A stretch of DNA of 64,000 bases, taken from assembly GCF_013449685.1 (NCBI RefSeq), contig NZ_JACDSF010000016.1, forward strand, positions 125,751 to 189,750. The letters run 5' to 3'. The translations under genes and the position numbers were made by a program. Of this stretch, positions 55,666 through 64,000 are shown in pieces. This DNA is from Pectobacterium brasiliense (lineage in GTDB: Bacteria; Pseudomonadota; Gammaproteobacteria; Enterobacterales; Enterobacteriaceae). Positions within the stretch are counted from its first letter, which is position 1. Each line of letters begins with the position of its first letter. Under the pieces are notes generated by a model. The model made no database searches. It worked only from the letters and a program-made list of their open reading frames with translations, and was not told the origin of the DNA.

Positions 55666-55685
55666 GTATGGTTATTTATACAGGT
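55666..55685. promoter_or_regulatory. LexA-like SOS box upstream of polB
   Basis: The core ATGGTTATTTATACAG at 55668-55683 matches CTG-N10-CAG with one mismatch (on the polB strand, CTG-N10-CAT), with an A/T-rich centre. It is about 50 bp before the polB start codon. Control of polB by LexA is known in E. coli. Confidence 0.5.
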
Positions 55686-55989
55686 GATGTCCAGTGTTTG
55701 ACTATGCAGTAATGAACCCGCTGTTATCGTCGGGCAGCGAAAAGACCTCTCTCTCACCTGATAACATAACATTTATGATTATGGCGCAAAGGCGTTGTAA
55801 TGGTGTTTTTCTGACTCGATTTCTCGTGCGTAGTAACCCCAATCATCGGTGGTGAAAAAACCAATATTGTTGACAGTCGTATCCGGAAAATCCGGCCTTC
55901 CTGTTCCATGCTTATGGACGGGTTTTGTTTGCTGGCAATACTGGCAGGCAACTATCAATGATAGGGGGGAATAAGGAGTTGACGGCTTC

Positions 55990-55998
55990 TGCTATGAT
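55990..55998 (+). promoter_or_regulatory. Extended -10 promoter of yabI
   Basis: TGCTATGAT fits the extended -10 form TGnTATAAT with one mismatch, 39 bp before the yabI start. No good -35 is visible at the standard distance, which is common for such promoters. Confidence 0.45.
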
Positions 55999-56037
55999 CC
56001 AGACAATCCTTGTTTTTATAACGTATGGGTAGATTTT

Positions 56038-56808
56038 ATGGAAGCGTGGCTGGATCATCTGGTTACCCAATCGCTAGCGTATTCACTGATCGCCGTCATG
56101 CTGGTTGCCTTTCTCGAATCTCTGGCTTTGGTAGGGCTGCTGTTGCCGGGAACGGTGATGATGGCAACGCTGGGAGCACTGATCGGCAGCGGACAAATGG
56201 GGCTTTACCCGGCGTGGGCTGCAGGGATTATCGGTTGCCTGCTAGGGGACTGGATTTCCTATTTCATTGGCATGCGTTTTAAGGCACCGCTGCATAACTG
56301 GTCTTTCCTGAAAAAGCATCAGGCGTTGCTGAGTAAAACCGAATATGCCCTGTATCAGCACCCGATGCCGACGATACTGATCGGCCGTTTTGTCGGGCCG
56401 ACGCGTCCGCTCATCCCGATGGTGGCGGGGATGCTGGGGTTACCGCCTTATAAATTTGCTGTACCGAATATCATCGGCTGCCTGCTGTGGCCGCCAGCCT
56501 ATTTCTTACCGGGCATTTTGGCTGGCGTTGCGATTGATATTCCCGCGGGGACAAACAGCGCAGGATTTAAGTGGCTGTTGCTGATTACTGCCATCATGCT
56601 GTGGGGCGCTGGCTGGCTAAACTGGCGCTGGTGGCGCAGTGATAAGCGTAAACATCATGACTGGTTTAGCAGAAAGATGCCGCTCAGACGCCTGCGCTGG
56701 GTCGCGCCTGTGATGTCCGTGGCAGCGGTTGCCTTGCTGATCGTACTACTACAGCACCCGCTGATGCCAGTTTACCGTCATCTGCTATGGCAGGTGTTAA
56801 ACGGGTAA
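56038..56808 (+). CDS. yabI: DedA-family membrane protein YabI
   Basis: Inner-membrane protein of 256 residues (E. coli 254). The DedA/VTT signature is visible: ESLALVGLLLPGTVMM in the first re-entrant segment, then GDWISYFIGMRF, and the conserved arginine region GRFVGPTRPLIPMVAG. DedA proteins are linked to lipid-carrier flipping and membrane energetics; the specific role of YabI is not established. It converges on ilvN. Confidence 0.92.
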   Translation: MEAWLDHLVTQSLAYSLIAVMLVAFLESLALVGLLLPGTVMMATLGALIGSGQMGLYPAWAAGIIGCLLGDWISYFIGMRFKAPLHNWSFLKKHQALLSKTEYALYQHPMPTILIGRFVGPTRPLIPMVAGMLGLPPYKFAVPNIIGCLLWPPAYFLPGILAGVAIDIPAGTNSAGFKWLLLITAIMLWGAGWLNWRWWRSDKRKHHDWFSRKMPLRRLRWVAPVMSVAAVALLIVLLQHPLMPVYRHLLWQVLNG

Positions 56809-56843
56809 TGTTGGGCAGGCTGGGAAAGACCCGGCCAAGCCAG

Positions 56844-57161
56844 TTAGCAGTAAAACTCGGCGACCTGCTCGAAAATACGCATTTCTTCACCGTGACGGCG
56901 AACCTGAAGGACGTCTTCCAGCTTTTCCACCTGACTGATCATCTGCGGTAGCCGCTGGTCATCTTTGACCAGTAGCCAGATGCGGCTTTCTTCACCGTTG
57001 GCCAGCGGCATACACAAAATGCCTTCCACGTTAAATGCCCGGCGGGCAAACAGGCCGCAAACGTGTGACATGACGCCGGGATGGTTGCGCACAGAGAGTT
57101 CTAGCGTGACCTGATTTGAAGTTGGTTGAGTTGACGAAGTTAGTTGAGTTGACATAGTCAT
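56844..57161 (-). CDS. ilvN: Acetolactate synthase I, regulatory subunit
   Basis: Small subunit of 105 residues conferring valine feedback inhibition. An ACT domain covers about 18-95, with [28 protein letters not shown] close to E. coli IlvN; a Ser/Thr/Gln-rich N-terminal stretch precedes it. The ATG at 57161 overlaps the ilvB stop by one base and follows GGAG within ilvB, so translation is coupled. Confidence 0.95.
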   Translation of the reverse strand: MTMSTQLTSSTQPTSNQVTLELSVRNHPGVMSHVCGLFARRAFNVEGILCMPLANGEESRIWLLVKDDQRLPQMISQVEKLEDVLQVRRHGEEMRIFEQVAEFYC

Positions 57162-58825
57162 TAATCTCCGATCATATCGATGTTCGCGGCACCCGGTGGC
57201 ACGATGGGTAACACTTTCTCATTGGCGTCAATAAGTACGTGGATCAGCGCAGGACCCGGTTGATTGAGCATCTCTTGCAGCGCGGCTTGTGGGTCTGCGG
57301 CGGCGTTCAGATCGCAAGTTGCAAAGCCAAAACCTGCGGCAATCGCGAGGAAATTCGCGCTGTAGCGGTAATCGGCTGCGAAGATGCGTTTCTGGAAAAA
57401 CATATCCTGTTGCTGGTGAACCAGACCGAGCGATTGGTTGTTCATCAGGACGATTTTTACGTTGAGTCCTTCTTCTGCCGCAGTCGCCATTTCCTGAATA
57501 TTCATCATCAGGCTGCCATCACCCGAGAAACACACCACGGTGCGATCCGGTTCAGCCAGCGCCGCGCCAATCGCCGCAGGCAGGCCAAAACCCATCGTCC
57601 CAAACCCGCCGGATGTCAGCCACTGGCGTGGACGACGCAGCGGATAAGACTGCGCGACCCACATCTGATGCTGGCCGACATCGGTCGTGATGATGGCATC
57701 ATCCGTCAGCGCCTGTGCCGTGGCCTGAACCAGACCATAATGACTCAATGGATCGTCAGCGCCCGGCATGCTGAACGGAAATTCCTGTTGCAGACCACGG
57801 ACGGTGGTGCGCCATACGTCACGCTGCTGCGGCGTAATCTGTGGCAGCAGTTGATCCAGCGCCTGTGCGACATCTGCGTTGATCGCCACGTGCGGTTGGC
57901 GGATCTTGCCCAACTCGGCGGGATCGATATCGATGTGAATGATGCTGGCCTGCGGGCAAAACTGTTCTGCTTTACCAATCGCGCGATCGTCAAAACGCGC
58001 ACCTAGCACAATTAACAAATCTGCCTGCTGTAAGATCAGATTGGTTGATCGTGCGGCGTGCATACCCAGCATCCCGAGTGACAGAGGGTGATCGACGGGC
58101 ATGGTTCCCAGCGCCATCAGCGTCATGGTGGTTGGCAGACTGGAGCGTTCCGCCAGTTGAATCACCTGTTCGTGCGCGGCGCTGCTAATGATCCCACCGC
58201 CCAGATAAAGTACCGGACGCTGAGCCGCGTTAATCATGGCCGCAGCACGCTCGATTTCCTGCTGGGCGATAGCGGGTGGCGTATCAAGAGGGAAGACGTC
58301 CGGCAGTTCGCTCAGCTCAATGGTCGCATTCTGAATGTCTTTTGGAATATCGATCCACACCGGACCCGGGCGGCCCGACTGCGCGATGCGAAAGGCTTCT
58401 GGGATCACGCGCGGCAGTTCGTTGATGTCGCGAACCAGATAGTTATGTTTGGTGACGGGAATAGAGATGCCATAGGTGTCGACTTCCTGAAACGCATCGG
58501 TACCGATCATGCTGGAAGGCACCTGACCGGTGATACACACCAGCGGGATCGAATCCAGTTTGGCATCGGCGATGGCGGTGAGCAGGTTGGTCGCCCCCGG
58601 CCCGCTGGAAGCCATACAAACCGCAGTGCGTCCGCTGGCTCGCGCCATGCCTTGTGCCATAAATCCAGCGCCCTGCTCGTGGCGAGCCAGAACGTGGCGA
58701 ATCGTCTTACTCTGACCCAGTGCATCATATAACGGCAGGGCCGCGCCGCCGGGAATGCCCGCTACGGTGGTGATGCCCTGCTGTTCGAGCAGCCGAACAA
58801 TTAACTGAGCGCCTGTATAACGCAT
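57161..58825 (-). CDS. ilvB: Acetolactate synthase I, catalytic subunit
   Basis: Thiamine-diphosphate enzyme making acetolactate or acetohydroxybutyrate for valine, leucine and isoleucine. The three TPP-enzyme domains are clear: N-terminal Pyr domain with [14 protein letters not shown] (catalytic Glu), central FAD-related domain, and C-terminal PP domain with the Mg-TPP motif from [11 protein letters not shown] to NN. The ATG at 58825 is preferred (AGGA 7 bp before it, 554 residues); 58840 would add five residues. The ivbL leader upstream and the IlvB-like sequence identify isozyme I, not ilvI or ilvG. Confidence 0.95.
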   Translation of the reverse strand: MRYTGAQLIVRLLEQQGITTVAGIPGGAALPLYDALGQSKTIRHVLARHEQGAGFMAQGMARASGRTAVCMASSGPGATNLLTAIADAKLDSIPLVCITGQVPSSMIGTDAFQEVDTYGISIPVTKHNYLVRDINELPRVIPEAFRIAQSGRPGPVWIDIPKDIQNATIELSELPDVFPLDTPPAIAQQEIERAAAMINAAQRPVLYLGGGIISSAAHEQVIQLAERSSLPTTMTLMALGTMPVDHPLSLGMLGMHAARSTNLILQQADLLIVLGARFDDRAIGKAEQFCPQASIIHIDIDPAELGKIRQPHVAINADVAQALDQLLPQITPQQRDVWRTTVRGLQQEFPFSMPGADDPLSHYGLVQATAQALTDDAIITTDVGQHQMWVAQSYPLRRPRQWLTSGGFGTMGFGLPAAIGAALAEPDRTVVCFSGDGSLMMNIQEMATAAEEGLNVKIVLMNNQSLGLVHQQQDMFFQKRIFAADYRYSANFLAIAAGFGFATCDLNAAADPQAALQEMLNQPGPALIHVLIDANEKVLPIVPPGAANIDMIGD

Positions 58826-58870
58826 GTTTACATCCTTCATCAGGGCCGGTGCGGTGTCGGAGCGGGGAGG

Positions 58871-58912
58871 GTAAAAACAAGAAACCCCGCTCGGCTTGCG
58901 CCGGCGGGGTTT
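58871..58912 (-). terminator. Attenuator of the ilvBN operon
   Basis: On the minus strand AAACCCCGC (complement of 58904-58912) pairs with GCGGGGTTT (complement of 58882-58890), then TCTTGTTTTTAC. It lies 24 bp after the leader-peptide stop codon and 57 bp before ilvB, the standard attenuator position. Confidence 0.85.
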
Positions 58913-58935
58913 GAGAATCTTCGATTCGGAACCCG

Positions 58936-59043
58936 TTACGGCGCGCTGCCGACGACGACCACGACTGCCACGCGCACGACGACGACCGCGTCAACATGCG
59001 CGGTGCTTAGTAGTGCTGAAGTGGAAGAAGAATAGTGCGTCAC
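58936..59043 (-). CDS. ivbL: ilvBN operon leader peptide (ivbL type)
   Basis: A 35-codon ORF ending in AVVVVRVAVVVVVGSAP, almost the same as the end of E. coli IvbL (AVVVVRVVVVVGNAP). Eleven valines lie in the last 19 residues, plus two adjacent leucines earlier, which suits attenuation by valine and leucine supply. No ATG is available in this frame after the upstream stop codon; the GTG at 59043 with AGGA five bases before it is the best start. E. coli uses ATG, so the GTG is worth noting. Confidence 0.85.
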   Translation of the reverse strand: MTHYSSSTSALLSTAHVDAVVVVRVAVVVVVGSAP

Positions 59044-59119
59044 GGGAATCCTATTTATGTTCTAGTGAATTATTTATGGCCGAATGTTGTGTTCGAATGA
59101 GTTATTCACTCGCCAACTC

Positions 59120-59149
59120 ATATAAGCACAGCAGTACAAAAAGACACAA
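59120..59149 (-). promoter_or_regulatory. Probable ilvBN promoter
   Basis: On the minus strand TTGTGT (complement of 59144-59149) and TTATAT (complement of 59120-59125) with an 18-bp spacer, about 77 bp before the leader start. No better pair is seen between ivbL and the ERIC element. Confidence 0.4.
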
Positions 59150-59175
59150 TACCTACAAGGGATAAAAACTGAATA

Positions 59176-59191
59176 TGTCGAATTGGTCACA
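59176..59191 (-). promoter_or_regulatory. CRP-like site upstream of ilvBN
   Basis: On the minus strand TGTGA-N6-CGACA: the left half is perfect, the right half matches TCACA at three of five positions. Its centre would be about 70 bp before the inferred start point, a workable class I distance. CRP activates ilvBN in E. coli; the site here is inferred. Confidence 0.35.
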
Positions 59192-59192
59192 G

Positions 59193-59319
<127 letters not shown>

Positions 59320-59455
59320 TATTGGTATTTCACCGCACGACTATCGCCTGATTTTTCGCCGAATAACCGAGAGAAGCGTGACTGTTTTCACAATTGGAAC
59401 AGGGTTTCAATGTTATAAATTATAAAATAATCATTGAGATAGTGGGTGGTGATAA

Positions 59456-61078
59456 ATGGGCGTGTCCCGAGCGGTAGGGAAAGGCGTATTAAGCGGTATC
59501 TTATTGATAGCAATAGGTATCGGCACGGCGATGGCCTGTCAGGCTGGCCCTGCTAACGAATGGAAACGGGGTATTGAACAGCAGCGTCAGGCGGATTTGG
59601 GCAATGGCTGTTATCTCAATCCGATTATTGCGGGCGATCATCCTGACCCCACGATGATCAAAGACGGGGATGACTATTACATGACGTTCTCGTCATTTGA
59701 CGACATCCCCGGGCTGCTGATTTGGCATTCTCGCGATTTAGTGAACTGGGAACCACTTGGCCCCGCGATCACGACGCCTGTCGACGCGATCTGGGCACCG
59801 GATTTGGTGAAGCACAACGGCAAGTATTATATCTACTTCACTACAAACCGGATTATCGACGCCAAAGGGACGAAAAAGAAAACGCTGTATGTGATTACCG
59901 CCGATGATATCCACGGCCCGTGGACGCCGCCGAAAGATACTGGCTTGAAAAACCCGGCTAGCGATCCCGGCCACGTCGTGGGAGAGGATGGCAAGCGTTA
60001 CATCTTTATGTCTGGTGGCAACCGCGTGCAATTAACGGATGACGGGCTGTCGACGGTCGGCGACATGGCAGTGGTCTATCAGGGATGGCAGTACCCGGAA
60101 GAGTGGGATGTGGAAAGCTTCTCGCAGGAAGGACCTAAGATGCTGCGCCACGGCGACTACTTCTACATGGTACTGGCGGAAGGCGGAACGGCTGGGCCAC
60201 CGACCGGGCACATGGTGATTGCCGCGCGATCTAAATCGATCAACGGACCGTGGGAAAACTCGCCGCATAACCCGATTATTCGCACGCAGGATCGTTCAGA
60301 AAAGTGGTGGTCACGCGGTCATGCCACGCTGATCGAAGGGCCGGATAAAAACTGGTATATGGTGTATCACGGTTATGAAAACGGCTTTATGACGCTAGGG
60401 CGGCAGGCGATGCTGGAGCCGATTGTCTGGGGCGATGATGGCTGGTTTACGTCTGCCGGATTCGATACCGGCAAACCGATTCGCAAGCCGACAGGGGGCG
60501 AAGCGGTGCCTCACGGCATCGGCTGGTCTGATAGCTTTACCGACGAGAAATTTCCGGCTCGCTGGCATTTCTACCGCGCCAATGCGGAAGAGCTAAAGCG
60601 GGTTACGCTTAGCGACGGCAAGCTGCACTTGAAGGCAAAAGGCACGTCGCCGAAAGATAGCGCGCCGCTGACGATGATCCCCGGCGATCAGGCTTACCAG
60701 ATTGAAGTGACGGCGAATTTTGCCCCCGGCGCGCAGGCTGGTTTACTGCTGTTCTACAACGCGAAGCTGTACGTCGGGCTGTCGTTTAATCAGGATGGCA
60801 CCGTCATGCATCGCTACGGGCTGGAAAGAGCGGAGAAGAAACTGCCGCATATTACGGGCAATGAGGTGCAGATTCGGATGAAAAACGATCGCCATATCGT
60901 AACGTTCTACACCCGAACTTCGGATCAGGAACCGTGGAAAAAATACCCAGTGCAGATGGAAGTGTCTGGCTACCACCACAACGTCGCGTATGATTTCCTC
61001 AGTCTGCGGCCTGCCCTGTATGCTTCAGGCGAAGGCGAGGTGACGTTCAGCAACCTGCGCTATCAGGCGTTGCCTTAA
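59456..61078 (+). CDS. Exported glycoside hydrolase family 43 protein
   Basis: Probable plant-polysaccharide-degrading arabinosidase or xylosidase of 540 residues. An N-terminal signal peptide ends near residue 27; AMAC there could be a lipoprotein cleavage site. The five-bladed propeller carries the GH43 triad in expected places: general base Asp64 in HPDPT, pKa-setting Asp116 in IWAPDL, general acid Glu225 in SQEGPKM. From about residue 365 a lectin-like jelly-roll domain (SDSFTDEKFPARWHFY on) follows, as in beta-xylosidase-type members. Exact substrate cannot be assigned. It converges on thiQ with only 4 bp between stop codons. Confidence 0.87.
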   Translation: MGVSRAVGKGVLSGILLIAIGIGTAMACQAGPANEWKRGIEQQRQADLGNGCYLNPIIAGDHPDPTMIKDGDDYYMTFSSFDDIPGLLIWHSRDLVNWEPLGPAITTPVDAIWAPDLVKHNGKYYIYFTTNRIIDAKGTKKKTLYVITADDIHGPWTPPKDTGLKNPASDPGHVVGEDGKRYIFMSGGNRVQLTDDGLSTVGDMAVVYQGWQYPEEWDVESFSQEGPKMLRHGDYFYMVLAEGGTAGPPTGHMVIAARSKSINGPWENSPHNPIIRTQDRSEKWWSRGHATLIEGPDKNWYMVYHGYENGFMTLGRQAMLEPIVWGDDGWFTSAGFDTGKPIRKPTGGEAVPHGIGWSDSFTDEKFPARWHFYRANAEELKRVTLSDGKLHLKAKGTSPKDSAPLTMIPGDQAYQIEVTANFAPGAQAGLLLFYNAKLYVGLSFNQDGTVMHRYGLERAEKKLPHITGNEVQIRMKNDRHIVTFYTRTSDQEPWKKYPVQMEVSGYHHNVAYDFLSLRPALYASGEGEVTFSNLRYQALP

Positions 61079-61082
61079 TTTC

Positions 61083-61793
61083 TCAATCCGAAGACGGACG
61101 TGAAATTCCCAGGATGGCGGCGGCCTCAGCGCTGCCATCCTGTAGCGCCTGAGTCGGCCCGTCATAATAAATCTGTCCGTCCACGATCAGCACCGTACGC
61201 TTCGCGATCCGCATGGCATCATCCAGATTATGGGACACCATCAACAGCGTGAATTCACGCTCCTGACACACGCTCTCAACCAGATCGAGCATCTCCTGAC
61301 GCAGCGCAGGATCGAGCGCTGAGAACGGTTCATCCAGCAGCAGAATAGGCTGGTGGCGCACTAGACAGCGTGCCAGTGCCGCACGCTGGCGCTGCCCGCC
61401 GGACACCTGCGACGGTAGACGATCCAGAAGATTCGCCAGACCGACCCGATCGGCGATCTGCCGTAGCGTTTCATGCTGTGCAGCACTGAGGCGCAGGCCG
61501 GGATGTAGCCCCAGCGCGATGTTCTGTCCGATCGTCAAATGAGGAAACAGGTTATTTTCCTGAAACAGAATCGACACCGGTCGTTTAGCGGGAGGTGTCT
61601 CGCGGTGAGATTCGCCGTTAAGCCGTAATTCCCCGCTGTCTGCCATCAGGAAACCGGCAACCAGATTCAGCAGCGTACTTTTCCCTGCGCCGCTGGGGCC
61701 GAGGATGGCGATGCGCTCGCCCGGTTTGACGTGAAAATCAAAACGCATGGGCAAGTGCTGATAAAAGTAGGTCAATTTCTCAAGCGCGATCAT
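61083..61793 (-). CDS. thiQ: Thiamine ABC transporter ATP-binding protein
   Basis: ATPase of the ThiBPQ thiamine and TPP importer. 236 residues with the ATG at 61793 ([18 protein letters not shown]). Walker [10 protein letters not shown], signature SGGQRQR, Walker [12 protein letters not shown] and switch His in VSHNLDDA are in order. It overlaps the thiP end by 14 bp. Confidence 0.96.
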   Translation of the reverse strand: MIALEKLTYFYQHLPMRFDFHVKPGERIAILGPSGAGKSTLLNLVAGFLMADSGELRLNGESHRETPPAKRPVSILFQENNLFPHLTIGQNIALGLHPGLRLSAAQHETLRQIADRVGLANLLDRLPSQVSGGQRQRAALARCLVRHQPILLLDEPFSALDPALRQEMLDLVESVCQEREFTLLMVSHNLDDAMRIAKRTVLIVDGQIYYDGPTQALQDGSAEAAAILGISRPSSD

Positions 61794-63387
61794 GACGGCC
61801 TGCCAGTTTCTCAATCAGGGTAAATAACATAAAGCACAGCAGCATTAAGAGCAGCGCCGTGACTGCGCCGTCGGCGCTGCGGTAGGAACCAATTTGCTGG
61901 TATAGATAGAACGGCAGCGTGCGGAACTGCTCATTGCCGAACAGCGCAATAACGCCGAAATCACCAATCGACAGCACGCAGGCAAAAGCTAACGCCTGCG
62001 CCAGCGGCTGTTTCAGTGCGGCGAGTTCGATCAGTTTCAATCGCTGCCAGCCGCGAATATCCAGCGACGTGCAGAGTCGGTTGTAGCGCTCGGCAACGTC
62101 CAGCATGGGGTTTTCCAGCACTTTGATCGCGTAGGGAATCGCCATCAGCGCGTTGGTGAACACCACCAGCGCGTAAGGGGATTGCGGTAACCCGATGCTG
62201 TTATTTAGAAGCAGGAAAAAGCCGGTTGCCAGCACAATACCGGGCATGGCGAGGATGAGCATTCCGCTCAGGTTCATCAACTGCCCGCAGAGTGGCTTCT
62301 GGCGTAGCTTGAGCTCGCGGCTGCTCCAGAGCAGCATCATGGTCAGTACCATACACATGACTCCCGCGCCTAAGGCGATGCGCAGCGAGGTAAACAGCGT
62401 TTGCCAGAGCACAGGCTGTTGCAGCACGGTAACCAACGATCGGTTCACACCATCCACCACCACGGCTAGCAAAGGAGGGACGACCAGCAGCAACAGTGCA
62501 CCAATCAGCAGCCCATCGGTGAGGCGGCTTAAAGCGCTATCTTGCGGGTTGCGCCAGGCAAGCTGCTGTGTACTGCCGACGGGCAGAATGCGCCCCAGCC
62601 GCTGGCTCAGCAGTACCAAACCAAGACAGCAAACCATCTGAATTAACGCCAGCAGCGCCGCGCGCCCCGGATCGTAATCAAAGCTTAATGCCTGATAGAT
62701 AGCCAGCTCGATCGTGGTTGCCTGCGGGCCGCCGCCCAGCGACAGCACGGTGGCAAAGCTGGCGAAGCAGAGCATAAAAATCAGCGCGCCAGTGGGTAAA
62801 ATCTGCCGGCGCACGGCGGGCCATTCCAGCAGCCGGAAATGCTGCCAGCTGTTCATGCCCAGATTCGCGGCCAACTGACGCTGCTCGGTAGCGATGCCTT
62901 CTAACGACTGCAACAGCAATCGGGTTGCCAGCGGCAGATTAAAGAAGACGTGCGCCAGCAGGATGCCCTGCAACCCATAGGGCGAAAATGTATATTTCAG
63001 GTCAAACCAGCCCAGCGCAGAGGCCAGCCAGCCTTGGCGACCGTAAACGCTGAGCAGGCCAAAAACGGCGACCAGCACGGGCAGCACCAGCGTCATCGCG
63101 CACAGGCGCAGCAGCCAGCGATGGCCGGGAAAGCGTCGCCGGTACAGCGCTCTGGCGAGAAACATGGCCGGAATGGTAGAGAACAGCGCGGAGAGAAAGG
63201 CCTGCCAGAAGGTAAACCGAATGACATGCCAGAGATAGCTGTCATGCCATAGCGTGCGCCACTGGCTTTCGGGTGCCTGTAGCCACAGGGCACCAAAAGC
63301 CAGTGCGGCAACGGAAATTAACAGCGTGGTGGCCAGTAGCCCTGGCCACAGACGTCCGCCGATCAGTGGCTGACGGCGCGTTGCCAT
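61780..63387 (-). CDS. thiP: Thiamine ABC transporter permease
   Basis: Inner-membrane permease of 535 residues made of two fused BPD-type permease halves, about twelve helices. The EAA-type cytoplasmic loops that meet ThiQ are visible ([20 protein letters not shown] in the first half). The ATG at 63387 gives [12 protein letters not shown], the conserved start; 63399 adds four residues. It overlaps thiB by 25 bp and thiQ by 14 bp. Confidence 0.97.
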   Translation of the reverse strand: MATRRQPLIGGRLWPGLLATTLLISVAALAFGALWLQAPESQWRTLWHDSYLWHVIRFTFWQAFLSALFSTIPAMFLARALYRRRFPGHRWLLRLCAMTLVLPVLVAVFGLLSVYGRQGWLASALGWFDLKYTFSPYGLQGILLAHVFFNLPLATRLLLQSLEGIATEQRQLAANLGMNSWQHFRLLEWPAVRRQILPTGALIFMLCFASFATVLSLGGGPQATTIELAIYQALSFDYDPGRAALLALIQMVCCLGLVLLSQRLGRILPVGSTQQLAWRNPQDSALSRLTDGLLIGALLLLVVPPLLAVVVDGVNRSLVTVLQQPVLWQTLFTSLRIALGAGVMCMVLTMMLLWSSRELKLRQKPLCGQLMNLSGMLILAMPGIVLATGFFLLLNNSIGLPQSPYALVVFTNALMAIPYAIKVLENPMLDVAERYNRLCTSLDIRGWQRLKLIELAALKQPLAQALAFACVLSIGDFGVIALFGNEQFRTLPFYLYQQIGSYRSADGAVTALLLMLLCFMLFTLIEKLAGRHDRA

Positions 63388-64000
63388 GCCTGAATCCACT
63401 GCGTCCTTTGGTCAGCGACTTCCTGCGCGCTGAACTGCATGGCTTTTTCCGGCACCGCGAGCGTCGCGAAGCCTGCTGGCAGATCGGTTTTAACCGCCGG
63501 ATACATCCAGTTTGTGGTAGGGATCGCCTGCTGGAAAGCCGGGCTCAGGATGAACTGCATAAAGCGTTTTGCCAGCTCGGGATTTTTGCTGGAAGCCAGT
63601 TGCCCGGCGACTTCAATTTGCAGATAGTGCCCTTCGCTGAAGGTCGCTGCCGCGTAGTTATCTTTCTTTTCTTCAATGATGTGATAGGCCGGCGACGTGG
63701 TGTAACTCAGCACCAGATCCGCTTCCCCTTTCAGGAACAAACCGTAGGCTTCACTCCAGCCTTTGGTGACGGTAACGGTTTTTTTCTCCAGCTTCTGCCA
63801 GGCTTGCGGCGCATCGTCGCCATACACTTTCTGCATCCACAGCAGCAGCCCCAGTCCTGGCGTGCTGGTGCGTGGATCCTGATAGATCACTTTCCACGGT
63901 TCGTTGCTATCCACCAGCTCATGCAGGCTTTTCGGCGGGTTCTTCAGCGTGTTTTTGTTATACACAAACGCGAAATAGCCGTAGTCATAAGGCACGAACG
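63363..64000 (-). CDS. thiB: Thiamine-binding periplasmic protein, C-terminal part (cut by window edge)
   Basis: Substrate-binding protein of the thiamine ABC importer. About 212 codons of the C-terminal part are present, including SLHELVDSNEPWKVIYQDPRTSTPGLG and the TKGWSEAYGLFLKGEADLVLSYTTSPAYH ligand-contact region. The signal peptide, the start and any upstream TPP riboswitch lie beyond the window. Confidence 0.95.
   Translation of the reverse strand, partial: FVPYDYGYFAFVYNKNTLKNPPKSLHELVDSNEPWKVIYQDPRTSTPGLGLLLWMQKVYGDDAPQAWQKLEKKTVTVTKGWSEAYGLFLKGEADLVLSYTTSPAYHIIEEKKDNYAAATFSEGHYLQIEVAGQLASSKNPELAKRFMQFILSPAFQQAIPTTNWMYPAVKTDLPAGFATLAVPEKAMQFSAQEVADQRTQWIQAWQRAVSH

Larger units (their letters stand above)
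55618..56037. other. 420-bp intergenic region polB-yabI
   Basis: Divergent region where E. coli carries the arabinose operon and araC; no remnant is seen. It holds a LexA-like box near polB and an extended -10 promoter for yabI. An open frame at 55754-55951 on the minus strand lacks supporting features. Confidence 0.55.

Noticed and set aside
55754-55951. 65-codon minus-strand frame between polB and yabI
   Set aside because: No supporting signal and composition unlike neighbouring genes.
58725-58997. Minus-strand 90-codon frame starting MLTRSSSC near the leader
   Set aside because: Out of frame with the clear valine-rich leader; runs through the attenuator into ilvB in another frame.
58896-59165. 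Plus-strand frame of 89 codons over the ilvBN leader
   Set aside because: Arg-rich product is the antisense of the valine codons of the ivbL leader.

Overview
The window is ordinary, well-conserved enterobacterial chromosome. Gene order from slt-trpR-yjjX-gpmB-rob-creA-arcA-yjtD through thrLABC-yaaA-talB-mog-satP-dnaKJ-nhaAR-rpsT-ribF-ileS-lspA-fkpB-ispH-dapB-carAB-folA-apaHG-rsmA-pdxA-surA-lptD-djlA-rluA-rapA-polB-yabI to thiBPQ follows the E. coli map across its 100/0-minute point. Protein divergence from E. coli, two 127-bp ERIC elements, an exported GH43 glycosidase and local gene replacements suggest a soft-rot enterobacterium, most likely Pectobacterium. The genus is inferred from layout and protein similarity recalled from memory, not from a search.

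Layout. 1-6.5 kb: C-terminal part of slt, trpR with its operator, yjjX, gpmB, rob, creA, arcA and yjtD. The creBCD genes that lie between creA and arcA in E. coli are absent. 6.6-11.7 kb: threonine operon with leader peptide, attenuator and thrABC. 11.7-18.1 kb: an ERIC element, yaaA, talB, an inserted membrane diguanylate cyclase, mog, an inserted MFS symporter and satP. 18.4-24.5 kb: sigma-32 promoter, dnaK-dnaJ, nhaA-nhaR and rpsT (UUG start). 24.9-30.6 kb: tightly packed ribF-ileS-lspA-fkpB-ispH. 31-36.6 kb: dapB, then carAB behind PurR and ARG boxes. 36.7-41.3 kb: the main accessory stretch, with a RhtB/LysE exporter, a YjjP/YjjB pair, folA, a divergent LysR/DUF606 pair and a possible small ORF. 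41.3-50.0 kb: apaH-apaG-rsmA-pdxA-surA-lptD on the minus strand, djlA, and rluA. 50.2-56.8 kb: rapA, polB with a LexA-like box, and yabI; the E. coli ara genes are absent. 56.8-59.3 kb: ilvBN with a valine-rich ivbL-type leader and attenuator, next to the second ERIC element. 59.4-64 kb: GH43 glycosidase, then thiQ, thiP and the C-terminal part of thiB.

Working together: several units show classic end-product control written in the DNA. These are the thr and ilvBN leader-peptide attenuators, the trp operator at trpR, and PurR plus ArgR sites at carAB. The envelope block (surA, lptD) supports outer-membrane assembly, and dnaK-dnaJ is a heat-shock operon. I found no rRNA, tRNA, CRISPR array, insertion sequence or prophage. 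I found no convincing undescribed multi-gene system; the most interesting items are the accessory transporter cluster, the unassigned small ORF with a hairpin leader, and the regulatory and repeat structures listed as findings.
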